Assembly: GCA_900552395.1 (NCBI GenBank) | Contig: URZJ01000109.1 | Coordinates: forward strand, 1 to 6,344 | DNA length: 6,344 bases | Source: an uncultured Collinsella sp. | GTDB lineage: Bacteria; Actinomycetota; Coriobacteriia; Coriobacteriales; Coriobacteriaceae | Direction of reading: 5' to 3' | Part shown: positions 1 to 5,707 of the stretch, one piece after another | How the letters are laid out: every line of letters begins with the position of its first letter | How positions within the stretch are numbered: the first letter of the stretch is position 1 | The notes under the pieces: generated by a model | Seen by the model: only the letters and a program-made list of their open reading frames with translations | What the model was told of the DNA's origin: nothing | Database searches by the model: none | Position numbers and translations under genes: made by a program

Positions 1-678
1 GACGCGGCCGCTGGCGACAAACTGGTGATGCAGGGCCTGCATACGGGCCTGCGGCGTGGTGTGGACCGCCGAAGCCGGGCCCTCAAAGCCCTGGATCATG
101 CTGGTCCCAAAGAGGTTGCCCATGTCCTGGGTGCCGCAGTTGATCTCGTTGAAGGTGAGCCAGAACTTGACCTTGTCCTGATAGCGGTCGAAGACGGTCT
201 GACAGTACTTCTCAAAGAAGCCGATGAGCTCGCGGCTCGCCCAGCCGTTGTACTTCTCGACCAGGTGATAAGGCATTTCGTAGTGCGACAGGGTCACGAG
301 CGGCTCGATATTGTGAGCGCGCAGGCAGTCGAAGACGCGGTCGTAGAAGGCGAGGCCGGCCTCGTTGGGCTCGGCATCGTCGCCGTTGGGGAAGATGCGG
401 CTCCAAGAGATGGACATGCGGAACATGGTAAAGCCCATCTCGGCGAACAGCGCGATGTCCTCCTCGTAGTGATGGTAGAAGTCGATACCGTCATGATTGG
501 GGTAGAAGCGGTCGGGGTCGATGTCGATCGTGATCTGACGCGGCTCCTTGTAGCTGCCGCCCAAGAAATGGTCGTCGACCGACGGACCGCGGCCGTCAAC
601 GTTCCAAGCGCCCTCAAACTGATTGGCGGCCGTGGCGCCGCCCCAATAGAAACCCTCGGGGAACTTGATGTTTGCCAT
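1..678 (-). CDS. GH1 6-phospho-beta-glucosidase, N-terminal part (runs off left edge)
   Basis: This is the first 226 residues of a glycoside hydrolase family 1 TIM-barrel enzyme, cut by the window edge; family members are usually about 450-480 residues. Visible landmarks are the opening strand FPEGFYWGGATAANQFEG (6-23), RMSISWSRIFPNG (87-99), TLSHYEMPYHL (129-139) and the acid/base motif TFNEIN (175-180), with E178 the expected proton donor. The nucleophile glutamate and the C-terminal phosphate-binding residues lie outside the window. SHYEMP in place of the HFDLP of plain beta-glucosidases, together with the general pattern, points to the BglA/ArbB-type phospho-glycosidases. These split 6-phospho-beta-glucosides delivered by a PTS transporter in the cytoplasm. 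There is no signal peptide. The start at 678 is chosen because AAAGGAG (685-691) sits 6 nt upstream; an in-frame ATG at 684 abuts that site and is too close. The gene lies 167 nt downstream of the AraC-type gene on the same strand. The exact sugar is uncertain. Confidence 0.9.
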   Translation of the reverse strand, partial: MANIKFPEGFYWGGATAANQFEGAWNVDGRGPSVDDHFLGGSYKEPRQITIDIDPDRFYPNHDGIDFYHHYEEDIALFAEMGFTMFRMSISWSRIFPNGDDAEPNEAGLAFYDRVFDCLRAHNIEPLVTLSHYEMPYHLVEKYNGWASRELIGFFEKYCQTVFDRYQDKVKFWLTFNEINCGTQDMGNLFGTSMIQGFEGPASAVHTTPQARMQALHHQFVASGRV

Positions 679-684
679 GAGCAT

Positions 685-691
685 CTCCTTT
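685..691 (-). promoter_or_regulatory. Ribosome binding site of the GH1 gene
   Basis: On the minus strand AAAGGAG lies 6 nt before the ATG at 678. It decides between two in-frame ATGs: the one at 684 touches the site and the one at 678 has normal spacing. Confidence 0.75.
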
Positions 692-779
692 GCATTGCGG
701 GTCGATAGGCCGAGTATCGCCCACGCACGCGACAGGCAGGGGCAGGGGTGCCAAACCCGACACTTCTTTTCGCAGACGC

Positions 780-798
780 GCGCTGCAACAGCGCTGCA
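780..798. repeat. Small inverted and direct repeat upstream of the GH1 gene
   Basis: GCGCTG (780-785) and CAGCGC (789-794) form a perfect 6-bp inverted repeat around CAA. The octamer GCGCTGCA also occurs twice in direct orientation, at 780-787 and 791-798, an 11-bp step or about one helical turn. It lies about 100 bp upstream of the GH1 start and about 50 bp past the AraC-type stop codon. It could be an operator for a sugar regulator or a weak hairpin at the end of the AraC transcript. No T-run follows on the minus strand, so it is not a standard intrinsic terminator. I see no convincing -35/-10 pair for GH1 in 679-845. Confidence 0.35.
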
Positions 799-845
799 GC
801 TGAAACTTTTTGACACCGAAGGAGCGAAGACGATCCGCCCCGCGC

Positions 846-1838
846 TTACCGGCGGTATGCCGCGGGGGTGCAGCCATACTTGTCGTGAAACTTACGGTAG
901 AAGAAGCTCATGTTTTCATAGCCCACCGCATGCGCAGCCGCCCCGGCCGTGGCGCCGCCGCGCAGAAGCTCGGCCGCACGTACCAGGCGTCGCTCCTGCA
1001 CAAGCTGCCTAAAGGTCTTGCCCACATGGCGCTTGAGAAGCGCCGTCGCATAATTAGGGCTCAAGCCAAACTCCGCCGCCATCCCCTCGAGGGAGCATGC
1101 AGCGAATTCACAATCGATATAGCCAAGCATTCCCGTCACCAGGGCAGTGGGCCCCGCCGTGCCGTCCGCCGCGCCGCGCACCAGCTCGCGCTCGTAGCAA
1201 TCCATGAGCTCGGCCAAAAACAGCTGAAACAGACGCAAGACGATCTCGGGACCGTTGGGGCTCGGGTCGTACAGCTCGCAGAGCATCTCCTGCATGTAGC
1301 GCCGAATCCGACGGCTCTCGCCGCAGTAAAAACGGACATGGCCCCGATGGTCCGTCTCGCTGTTGAGCGCGTTGAACAAAAACCGCGAGACCGCGCTCTC
1401 GCGCGAGAGGCTCGACTCGAGACTCCGGCGCAAAAAAGAGCGTGAAACGGTCATGCTCAGCATGATGTCGTCCTCGCCGAGCGCCGCCACGGCATGAGGG
1501 CAAAGGGCGTCGAGCAAAAGCACCTCGTTGCGGCGCAACTCGAGCCTCTCCCCCGCCACCGTCTGCGGGCAGCGCCCGCGATACACATAGCTCATCTCCA
1601 CGTAATCATGCACGTGCTCGGGAACTGCATTAAAGCGCGAGTTTTTCCTTATCGTCAGGCCACGCGGCATGCCGGGCTGGGCATAGGCAAACCCTGGCTG
1701 CCCAATCTTGCGCACTGGGCATCCGTCGATTTCGACATGCTCGGTCATAATCGACCAATCAAATGCCATGCCGTCTTTATAAGCGATCTCACTGGCGCTC
1801 AGTTCGCTGAGCCTACGCTCGAGCTCGTCGATCTCCAT
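846..1838 (-). CDS. AraC-family transcriptional regulator with cupin-like sensor domain
   Basis: This 330-residue protein has a two-domain AraC layout and normal length. The N-terminal half carries a cupin-like region with HVHDYVEM (75-82), RLELRRNEVLLLD (98-110) and CPHAV (113-117), as in sugar-sensing AraC regulators. The C-terminal ~82 residues (249-330) hold two helix-turn-helix units: SLEGMAAEFGLSPNYATALLKR, then a second ending in the family signature FFYRKFHDKYGCTPAAYR (312-329). By family knowledge it binds DNA as direct-repeat half-sites and usually activates sugar genes. It is transcribed away from the GH106-like gene across a 114-bp gap and sits upstream of the GH1 gene, so both hydrolases are likely targets. 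ATG 1838 is the first possible start after in-frame stops, but it has no clear Shine-Dalgarno sequence. The later in-frame ATGs (residues 24 and 31) have none either. The inducer cannot be told from sequence. Confidence 0.9.
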   Translation of the reverse strand: MEIDELERRLSELSASEIAYKDGMAFDWSIMTEHVEIDGCPVRKIGQPGFAYAQPGMPRGLTIRKNSRFNAVPEHVHDYVEMSYVYRGRCPQTVAGERLELRRNEVLLLDALCPHAVAALGEDDIMLSMTVSRSFLRRSLESSLSRESAVSRFLFNALNSETDHRGHVRFYCGESRRIRRYMQEMLCELYDPSPNGPEIVLRLFQLFLAELMDCYERELVRGAADGTAGPTALVTGMLGYIDCEFAACSLEGMAAEFGLSPNYATALLKRHVGKTFRQLVQERRLVRAAELLRGGATAGAAAHAVGYENMSFFYRKFHDKYGCTPAAYRR

Positions 1839-1851
1839 GGCTTGCCAATCG

Positions 1852-1881
1852 TTGATTTAGTCATAGTTCGTCGTGATTCAG
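1852..1881. promoter_or_regulatory. Candidate AraC-type operator: two half-sites 21 bp apart
   Basis: TTGATTTAG (1852-1860) and GTGATTCAG (1873-1881) match at 7 of 9 positions and are offset by 21 bp, the two-turn spacing used by AraC-type direct-repeat sites. The right half-site ends just before the candidate -35 of the GH106-like gene (1885), where an activator would contact polymerase. Both half-sites fall in the predicted leader of the AraC-type gene, which would allow autoregulation. The match is short and could be chance. Confidence 0.3.
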
Positions 1882-1909
1882 ATATTAGCAGAACGCGCCG
1901 ACGCGTCCA
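1882..1909 (-). promoter_or_regulatory. Candidate promoter of the AraC-type gene
   Basis: Read on the minus strand, TGGACG (1904-1909) resembles a -35 box (4 of 6) and TAATAT (1882-1887) a -10 box (4 of 6), with a 16-bp spacer. A start near 1875 would give a leader of about 37 nt. It shares almost all its bases with the opposing promoter at 1885-1913. It is a weak consensus match and is called mainly on position. Confidence 0.3.
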
Positions 1910-1913
1910 TAAT
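1885..1913 (+). promoter_or_regulatory. Candidate promoter of the GH106-like gene
   Basis: TTAGCA (1885-1890, 4 of 6 to the -35 consensus) and CATAAT (1908-1913, 5 of 6 to the -10 consensus) are separated by exactly 17 bp. The predicted start near 1920 leaves a leader of about 33 nt that ends in a strong ribosome binding site. The spacer contains the 8-bp palindrome GACGCGTC (1900-1907). The weak -35 suits an activator-dependent promoter. Confidence 0.45.
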
Positions 1914-1941
1914 CTGTGCTATGCAGCAGATCGATCGAGCC

Positions 1942-1948
1942 AAGGAGG
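1942..1948 (+). promoter_or_regulatory. Strong ribosome binding site fixing the GH106-like start
   Basis: AAGGAGG lies 4 nt before ATG 1953. It is the reason for starting the gene here although the reading frame stays open upstream to 1494. That upstream part is antisense to the AraC-type gene and has no comparable site. Confidence 0.85.
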
Positions 1949-1952
1949 ATCC

Positions 1953-4544
1953 ATGACCGCGCACTATCAGCAGGTGCTCGAGGGTACATACGACAACCAT
2001 GTGCTTCCGTTTTTGTGGATGAAGGGCGAGAGCCATAAGACCATTGCCGAGTATCTGGAAAAGATCGCCGGCGCCGACATCCACGAGGTCTGTCTCGAAA
2101 GCCGCCCACACCCCGATTTTTGCGGCGAGGGCTGGTGGCGCGACTTGCGCTTTGTCATTGACGAGTGCAAGCAGCTGGGCCTTAAGCTCTGGATCTTGGA
2201 CGACGCGCACTTCCCCACGGGCTTTGCCAACGGCGCCGTCAAGGAGGCCGTGCCCGAGCTCCGCAAGATCGTGCTCACGCACCGCACGTTCGACATCGTG
2301 GGCCCCACGTCCGCCGCGAGCATCGCGCTCGCCAACATGCTCGACAAAACGGAGCGCTTCTACGGCGTGACATTTATGCAGGACGGCAGCCCCGTCGACG
2401 TCGCTTACCGAGTAATCGACGATGCAGACGGCAACCCCAGCCGCCTGGTCTTCGATGCACCTGCGGGCCTCACGCAGGCATGCGTGATGTTCACGAGCGG
2501 CAAGACCTCCTACAACGAGGACTACATCAATATGGTCGACCGCGCCTCGGTGGCGCAGCTCATCGATGCTGTCTACGAGCCGCATTTTGAGCATCTGGGC
2601 GATGAGTTTGGCAAGACGATCCTGGGCTTTTTCTCCGATGAGCCCGGATTTGCCAACGAGAAGGGCACCACGGGCCCCGATGGCATCTCGGACACGCTCA
2701 TCGGCAAGGCCACCGCGCCCCTACCCTGGTCGGCCGAGCTTGAGCGTCGCCTACGCGCGGCACTGGGCGAGCGCTACCTGGCCGAGCTCCCGCACCTGTG
2801 GGACCGCGAGCCGGCCGGCGCGCACGTACGCCACGTCTATATGGACATCGCGAGCACCCTCTATAAGGAGTGCTTCTGCGACCAGCTCGGAGACTGGTGC
2901 CGCGCGCGCGGCGTGCAGTACATCGGCCACGTTATCGAGGACAAGGACTGCCACGCGCGCCTGGGCGTGGGCGCCGGGCACTACTTCCGCGCCGTGGGCG
3001 GTCAGGACATGGCGGGCGTCGACATCGTGATCAACCAGCTGGTACCCGGCATGGACCGCGGCCTTCACAGCTACGGACGCGGCGTGTGGAACCTCGAGTT
3101 CTATAACTACGTGCTGCCCAAGCTGGGCTCCTCGGCAGCACACCTCGACCCCAAAAAGCAGGGGCGCTGCATGGCCGAGGTCTTTGGCGCATTTGGATGG
3201 CACGAAGGCCTACGCGAGATGAAGTGGATCGCCGATCATTTTTTGGTGCGCGGCGTCAATTGGTTTGTGCCGCATGCCTTTAGCATGGCCGCCTTCCCCG
3301 ACTGGGACTGCCCGCCGCATTTCTATGCGCATGGCCAAAACCCCCAGTTTGCACACTTTGGGCAGCTCATGAGCTACATGAACCGTACGGCGAGCCTGCT
3401 GAGCGGCGGGCGCGCAACGACCCCGGTGGCGCTTCTCTACCATGCGGACGCCGAGTGGACAGGCGAGGCGAACTTTATGCAGCATGCCGCCTCCGAGCTT
3501 ATGCGCGCGCAGGTCGACTTTGACATCGTGCCGGCAGAGGCATTTGAGGACGCAGGGCGCTATGCCGTTGAAATTGCCGCAGACGGTAGCGGCTTTGGCG
3601 TGAACGGCCAGGCATACCGCTGCCTGGTGATGCCCGGAGCCGAGTTTGTCGGCGGAGCCGTGCTCGACTTTGCCGCGCGCGCCGCAGCCGCAGGTGTTGC
3701 CGTGTACGCGCTGGATGAGTTGCCGAGCAAGCGCTACGACGGTGATATTGCAGCCCGCGAGGGCTTTGCCTCCGTGGATGCAGCCGCGGTCGCCGGCATC
3801 AAGCTCCTGGCAACCGCCGAGCTCGCAGGCACGCTTGCCGACGCCGGTATGCAGACCGTGGTTTGTGCCGAGTCCCAGCCCTGGCTGCGCGCACTGCGCT
3901 ACGAGCGGGCGGGCGAGACCTATCTGATGCTCGTCAACGAGCATCCCAAGCAGGGTATCTCCACTCAGATTGCGCTTGCCGACGGCATACCCGTTGCAGG
4001 CGCGCGCCTCGACCTGCTCAACGGCACCGATCCCGCCGCCTTTGACGGCACGCTCGAGCTGGCTCCCTACGAGAGCTGCATCGTGGTCCTTGGGGCTACA
4101 GGTTCCGCCGGCGCGGCAACTGCTGGAGACGAAGCCACATGCGTCGACGAGCCCTGGGCGGTTGCCTTCTCTGCCCCTGGTACCGATGCCTTTGGCGAGT
4201 CTGTTGAGCTTGCAGACCTGCACGACCTTTCCTCGGCCGAGTTCCCCGGCAAGGCCGGCACGTTCCGCTACCAGGCCTCCTTTGTCCTGGGCGAAGCGGC
4301 CAGCCGCGCTGTCATCGACCTTGGGGAGGTCTTTGAGACCGCAACCGTCACCCTCGACGGCAAATCCCTCGGCACCCGCATCTGTCCGCCTTACCGCTTT
4401 GAGGCCGCCGCACTTTTAGCCGGTGAGCACGCGCTCACGATCGATATCATCAACACCCTCGACCACGCCGTCCCCGACGTGTTCGGCATGACCGAGCCCT
4501 CCGAGCCCAGCGGTCTCTTGGGGCCCGTACGCGTGCTCGGGTAA
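1953..4544 (+). CDS. Cytoplasmic glycoside hydrolase, GH106-like (putative alpha-L-rhamnosidase)
   Basis: An 863-residue enzyme without signal peptide or membrane segments. Residues ~10-480 look like a TIM-barrel catalytic domain. Motifs are PFLWMKGES near the N-terminus, CLESRPHPDF (47-56), LDDAHFPTG (82-90), FFSDEPGF (226-233), IGHVIEDKD (324-332) and NWFVPHAFS (436-444). E49, E230 and E329 stand in conserved-looking strand-end motifs and are the best catalytic candidates. Residues from ~489 (TTPVALLYHADAEW) look like the middle domain seen in GH42/GH106-type enzymes. Residues ~769-863 form a GH2-like jelly roll (DLGEVFETATVTLDGKSLG, then CPPYRF). The architecture best fits the GH106 alpha-L-rhamnosidase group, but similarity is judged from memory and substrate is open; 863 residues is shorter than the Bacteroides GH106 enzymes I know of. 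It diverges from the AraC-type gene, its likely regulator, and precedes the RpiR gene by 166 nt. Confidence 0.7.
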   Translation: MTAHYQQVLEGTYDNHVLPFLWMKGESHKTIAEYLEKIAGADIHEVCLESRPHPDFCGEGWWRDLRFVIDECKQLGLKLWILDDAHFPTGFANGAVKEAVPELRKIVLTHRTFDIVGPTSAASIALANMLDKTERFYGVTFMQDGSPVDVAYRVIDDADGNPSRLVFDAPAGLTQACVMFTSGKTSYNEDYINMVDRASVAQLIDAVYEPHFEHLGDEFGKTILGFFSDEPGFANEKGTTGPDGISDTLIGKATAPLPWSAELERRLRAALGERYLAELPHLWDREPAGAHVRHVYMDIASTLYKECFCDQLGDWCRARGVQYIGHVIEDKDCHARLGVGAGHYFRAVGGQDMAGVDIVINQLVPGMDRGLHSYGRGVWNLEFYNYVLPKLGSSAAHLDPKKQGRCMAEVFGAFGWHEGLREMKWIADHFLVRGVNWFVPHAFSMAAFPDWDCPPHFYAHGQNPQFAHFGQLMSYMNRTASLLSGGRATTPVALLYHADAEWTGEANFMQHAASELMRAQVDFDIVPAEAFEDAGRYAVEIAADGSGFGVNGQAYRCLVMPGAEFVGGAVLDFAARAAAAGVAVYALDELPSKRYDGDIAAREGFASVDAAAVAGIKLLATAELAGTLADAGMQTVVCAESQPWLRALRYERAGETYLMLVNEHPKQGISTQIALADGIPVAGARLDLLNGTDPAAFDGTLELAPYESCIVVLGATGSAGAATAGDEATCVDEPWAVAFSAPGTDAFGESVELADLHDLSSAEFPGKAGTFRYQASFVLGEAASRAVIDLGEVFETATVTLDGKSLGTRICPPYRFEAAALLAGEHALTIDIINTLDHAVPDVFGMTEPSEPSGLLGPVRVLG

Positions 4545-4608
4545 CGCCCCGGGCGCAAACGGCCCAACAAGGACAGCGCCCCTATGTTGAGCCCGCACAG
4601 CGTCGAGC

Positions 4609-4635
4609 GGTCCGTCGTTCATAGACCGGCGGACC
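4609..4635 (+). other. Hairpin in the GH106-like/rpiR-type intergenic region
   Basis: GGTCCGTCG (4609-4617) pairs with CGGCGGACC (4627-4635) as a 9-bp stem with one G-T wobble and a 9-nt loop. It lies 65 nt past the GH106-like stop. The bases after it are AAAACTCCC, with no T-run on the plus strand, so it is not a standard intrinsic terminator. It may slow decay of, or partly end, the hydrolase transcript. Confidence 0.4.
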
Positions 4636-4663
4636 AAAACTCCCAGCCAAGCCGAACGTTTTA

Positions 4664-4688
4664 TTTATCGCTATGATTGGTTTATCGC
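4664..4688. repeat. Direct repeat TTTATCGC upstream of the RpiR-type gene
   Basis: The octamer TTTATCGC occurs at 4664-4671 and again at 4681-4688, 17 bp apart, within an AT-rich patch that ends 22 nt before the RpiR-type start codon. TATGAT (4672-4677) between the copies matches the -10 consensus at 5 of 6 bases, but no good -35 box lies at the right distance. The patch is the likely promoter/operator of the regulator gene, possibly its own binding site. Confidence 0.35.
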
Positions 4689-4701
4689 GACGCAAACGCA
4701 T

Positions 4702-4706
4702 AGGAG
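4702..4706 (+). promoter_or_regulatory. Ribosome binding site of the RpiR-type gene
   Basis: AGGAG lies 4 nt before ATG 4711. The spacing is short, as it is for the GH106-like gene, and no other in-frame start nearby has a better site. Confidence 0.65.
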
Positions 4707-4710
4707 CCAT

Positions 4711-5565
4711 ATGGATATCAGGCGAAAGATCACGCAGGGCAAAAGCCTCACCCCCACCGAGCAACAACTTGGGCGAACGGCCCTCGCCATGGGCGAGGAT
4801 GTGCGCGGGCTTTCCATTAAGGAATTTGCCGCGTGCGCCAACGTTTCGGTCGCGAGCGTGCACCGCTTTTGCAAAAAGCTCGGCCTCGAGGGATTCAAAG
4901 ACCTCAAGGTCGAGCTCATCCGCCAGGCGACCGAGGCGGGCAACCGGCGCGACGTGGACATCAACTTTCCCTTCGATGCCACCTCCGCCCCTGCGCAGGT
5001 GATGGAGCGCATGGAGGGGCTCTACCAGACCACCTTGGCCGAAACGCAGGAGCTGCTCGACCCTGCACAGCTCGACCACGCCGCCAAGCTCATCATGCGC
5101 GCCGGCACCGTGGACATCTACACGGGCTCGCATAACCTGTATCCAGCGGGAATGTTCCGCGATCGCCTGCTTTCCGCCGGCAAAAGCGCGACGTGCCACG
5201 ACAGCGTCGAGGCGCAGGTGCGCACGGCGCTCGCCTCGGGTCCCGACCATGTGGCAATCGTCATCTCCTACAGCGGCCTTGCCCCCAACCTCAAGGAGAT
5301 CTTGCCGATCCTTAGCAGTCGACATGTCCCGGTCATCGTCATCGGCACGCCGTACTGTGCCCGCATTCACCCCGGCTTTGCCGCCTATCTCACGGTAAGC
5401 GACCACGAGAGCATGACGCACCGCATCACGCAATTCGCCAGCCATATCGCCGTGCAATACGTACTCGATTCGCTCTATAGCAGCTACTTTGCCAAAGATT
5501 ACGCCCGCTGCTCCGAGTTCTTAGAGCGCTCGTTCCCCTACACCCGCCTGCCCGGACTCAAGTAG
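4711..5565 (+). CDS. MurR/RpiR-family regulator (HTH plus SIS domain)
   Basis: A 284-residue protein of the usual length for the MurR/RpiR family. The N-terminal ~77 residues carry the winged helix-turn-helix: LTPTEQQLG (13-21), then SIKEFAACANVSVASVHRF (35-53) and KKLGLEGFKDLK (55-66), all typical of the family. A linker leads to a SIS sugar-phosphate-binding domain (~120-260) with VDIYTGSHN (134-142) and AIVISYSG (182-189). By family knowledge SIS regulators sense phosphorylated sugars or amino sugars and mostly repress catabolic genes. Its neighbours suggest a ligand from glycoside breakdown, for example a sugar 6-phosphate linked to the GH1 enzyme; this is inference. It follows the GH106-like gene on the same strand by 166 nt, a gap holding a hairpin and an AT-rich patch, so it probably has its own promoter. 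It converges on the HTH-desulfoferrodoxin gene. Confidence 0.92.
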   Translation: MDIRRKITQGKSLTPTEQQLGRTALAMGEDVRGLSIKEFAACANVSVASVHRFCKKLGLEGFKDLKVELIRQATEAGNRRDVDINFPFDATSAPAQVMERMEGLYQTTLAETQELLDPAQLDHAAKLIMRAGTVDIYTGSHNLYPAGMFRDRLLSAGKSATCHDSVEAQVRTALASGPDHVAIVISYSGLAPNLKEILPILSSRHVPVIVIGTPYCARIHPGFAAYLTVSDHESMTHRITQFASHIAVQYVLDSLYSSYFAKDYARCSEFLERSFPYTRLPGLK

Positions 5566-5567
5566 CG

Positions 5568-5666
5568 ACGAGCGTGGATTTTTGGACACTCAGATAACGA
5601 GCGTGGATAATCTCCCACTTTGAGCCCGTACACAGGCCAAACCCGGGAGATTATCCACGCTCATTT
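5568..5666. repeat. Palindromic intergenic element with 18-bp perfect arms and an extra half-copy
   Basis: GAGCGTGGATAATCTCCC (5599-5616) and its exact reverse complement (5645-5662) flank a 28-nt centre. The centre can pair further: TTTG 5619-5622 with CAAA 5638-5641, and GCC 5624-5626 with GGC 5635-5637. A direct copy of the outer motif, ACGAGCGTGGAT, sits at 5568-5579, 29 bp before the same 12-mer at 5597-5608. So GAGCGTGGAT is present three times, twice direct and once inverted. The element begins within a few bases of the RpiR-type stop codon. It has no coding capacity. Its shape resembles REP/MITE-like dispersed repeats, but whether it recurs elsewhere cannot be seen here. Confidence 0.85.
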
Positions 5667-5668
5667 TG
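5599..5668. terminator. Probable (bidirectional) transcription terminator between convergent genes
   Basis: The long stem formed by the 18-bp arms lies between the RpiR-type stop (5565) and the stop of the opposing gene (5708). On the plus strand the stem is followed by CATTTTGGG, a short T-run. On the minus strand the following bases have no T-run. It is likely to end or stabilise the rpiR-type transcript; its action on the minus strand is less sure. Confidence 0.5.
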
Positions 5669-5707
5669 GGTCCCCTGGGAACGCATGAGGAGGGCGGAAG
5701 ACAGCCG

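Noticed and set aside
25..708. Long plus-strand open frame opposite the GH1 gene
   Set aside because: It is a GC-rich antisense shadow; the minus-strand frame has clear GH1 motifs including TFNEIN.
679..845. A sigma-70-like promoter for GH1, with GATACT (713-718 minus) as -10
   Set aside because: No acceptable -35 box lies 15-19 bp upstream (CCCTGC at 17 bp), so the match is too weak to annotate.
1494..1952. In-frame extension of the GH106-like reading frame by 153 codons upstream
   Set aside because: It is antisense to the AraC-type gene, has no family-like sequence, and the strong AAGGAGG at 1942-1948 fixes the start at 1953.
3210..4223. 337-codon minus-strand open frame inside the GH106-like gene
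   Set aside because: No ribosome site or recognisable domain; it follows from GC-rich codon bias of the plus-strand gene.
4582..5457. 291-codon minus-strand open frame opposite the RpiR-type gene
   Set aside because: It covers the well-supported HTH/SIS gene in antisense and shows no family motifs of its own.
5568..5666. CRISPR array or replication origin
   Set aside because: There are only three short motif copies in mixed orientation with no spacer pattern, no cas genes and no dnaA/dnaN neighbours.
5671..5680. TCCCCTGGGA as a second hairpin after the palindrome
   Set aside because: The arms are only 4 bp with a 2-nt centre, too small to form a stable loop.
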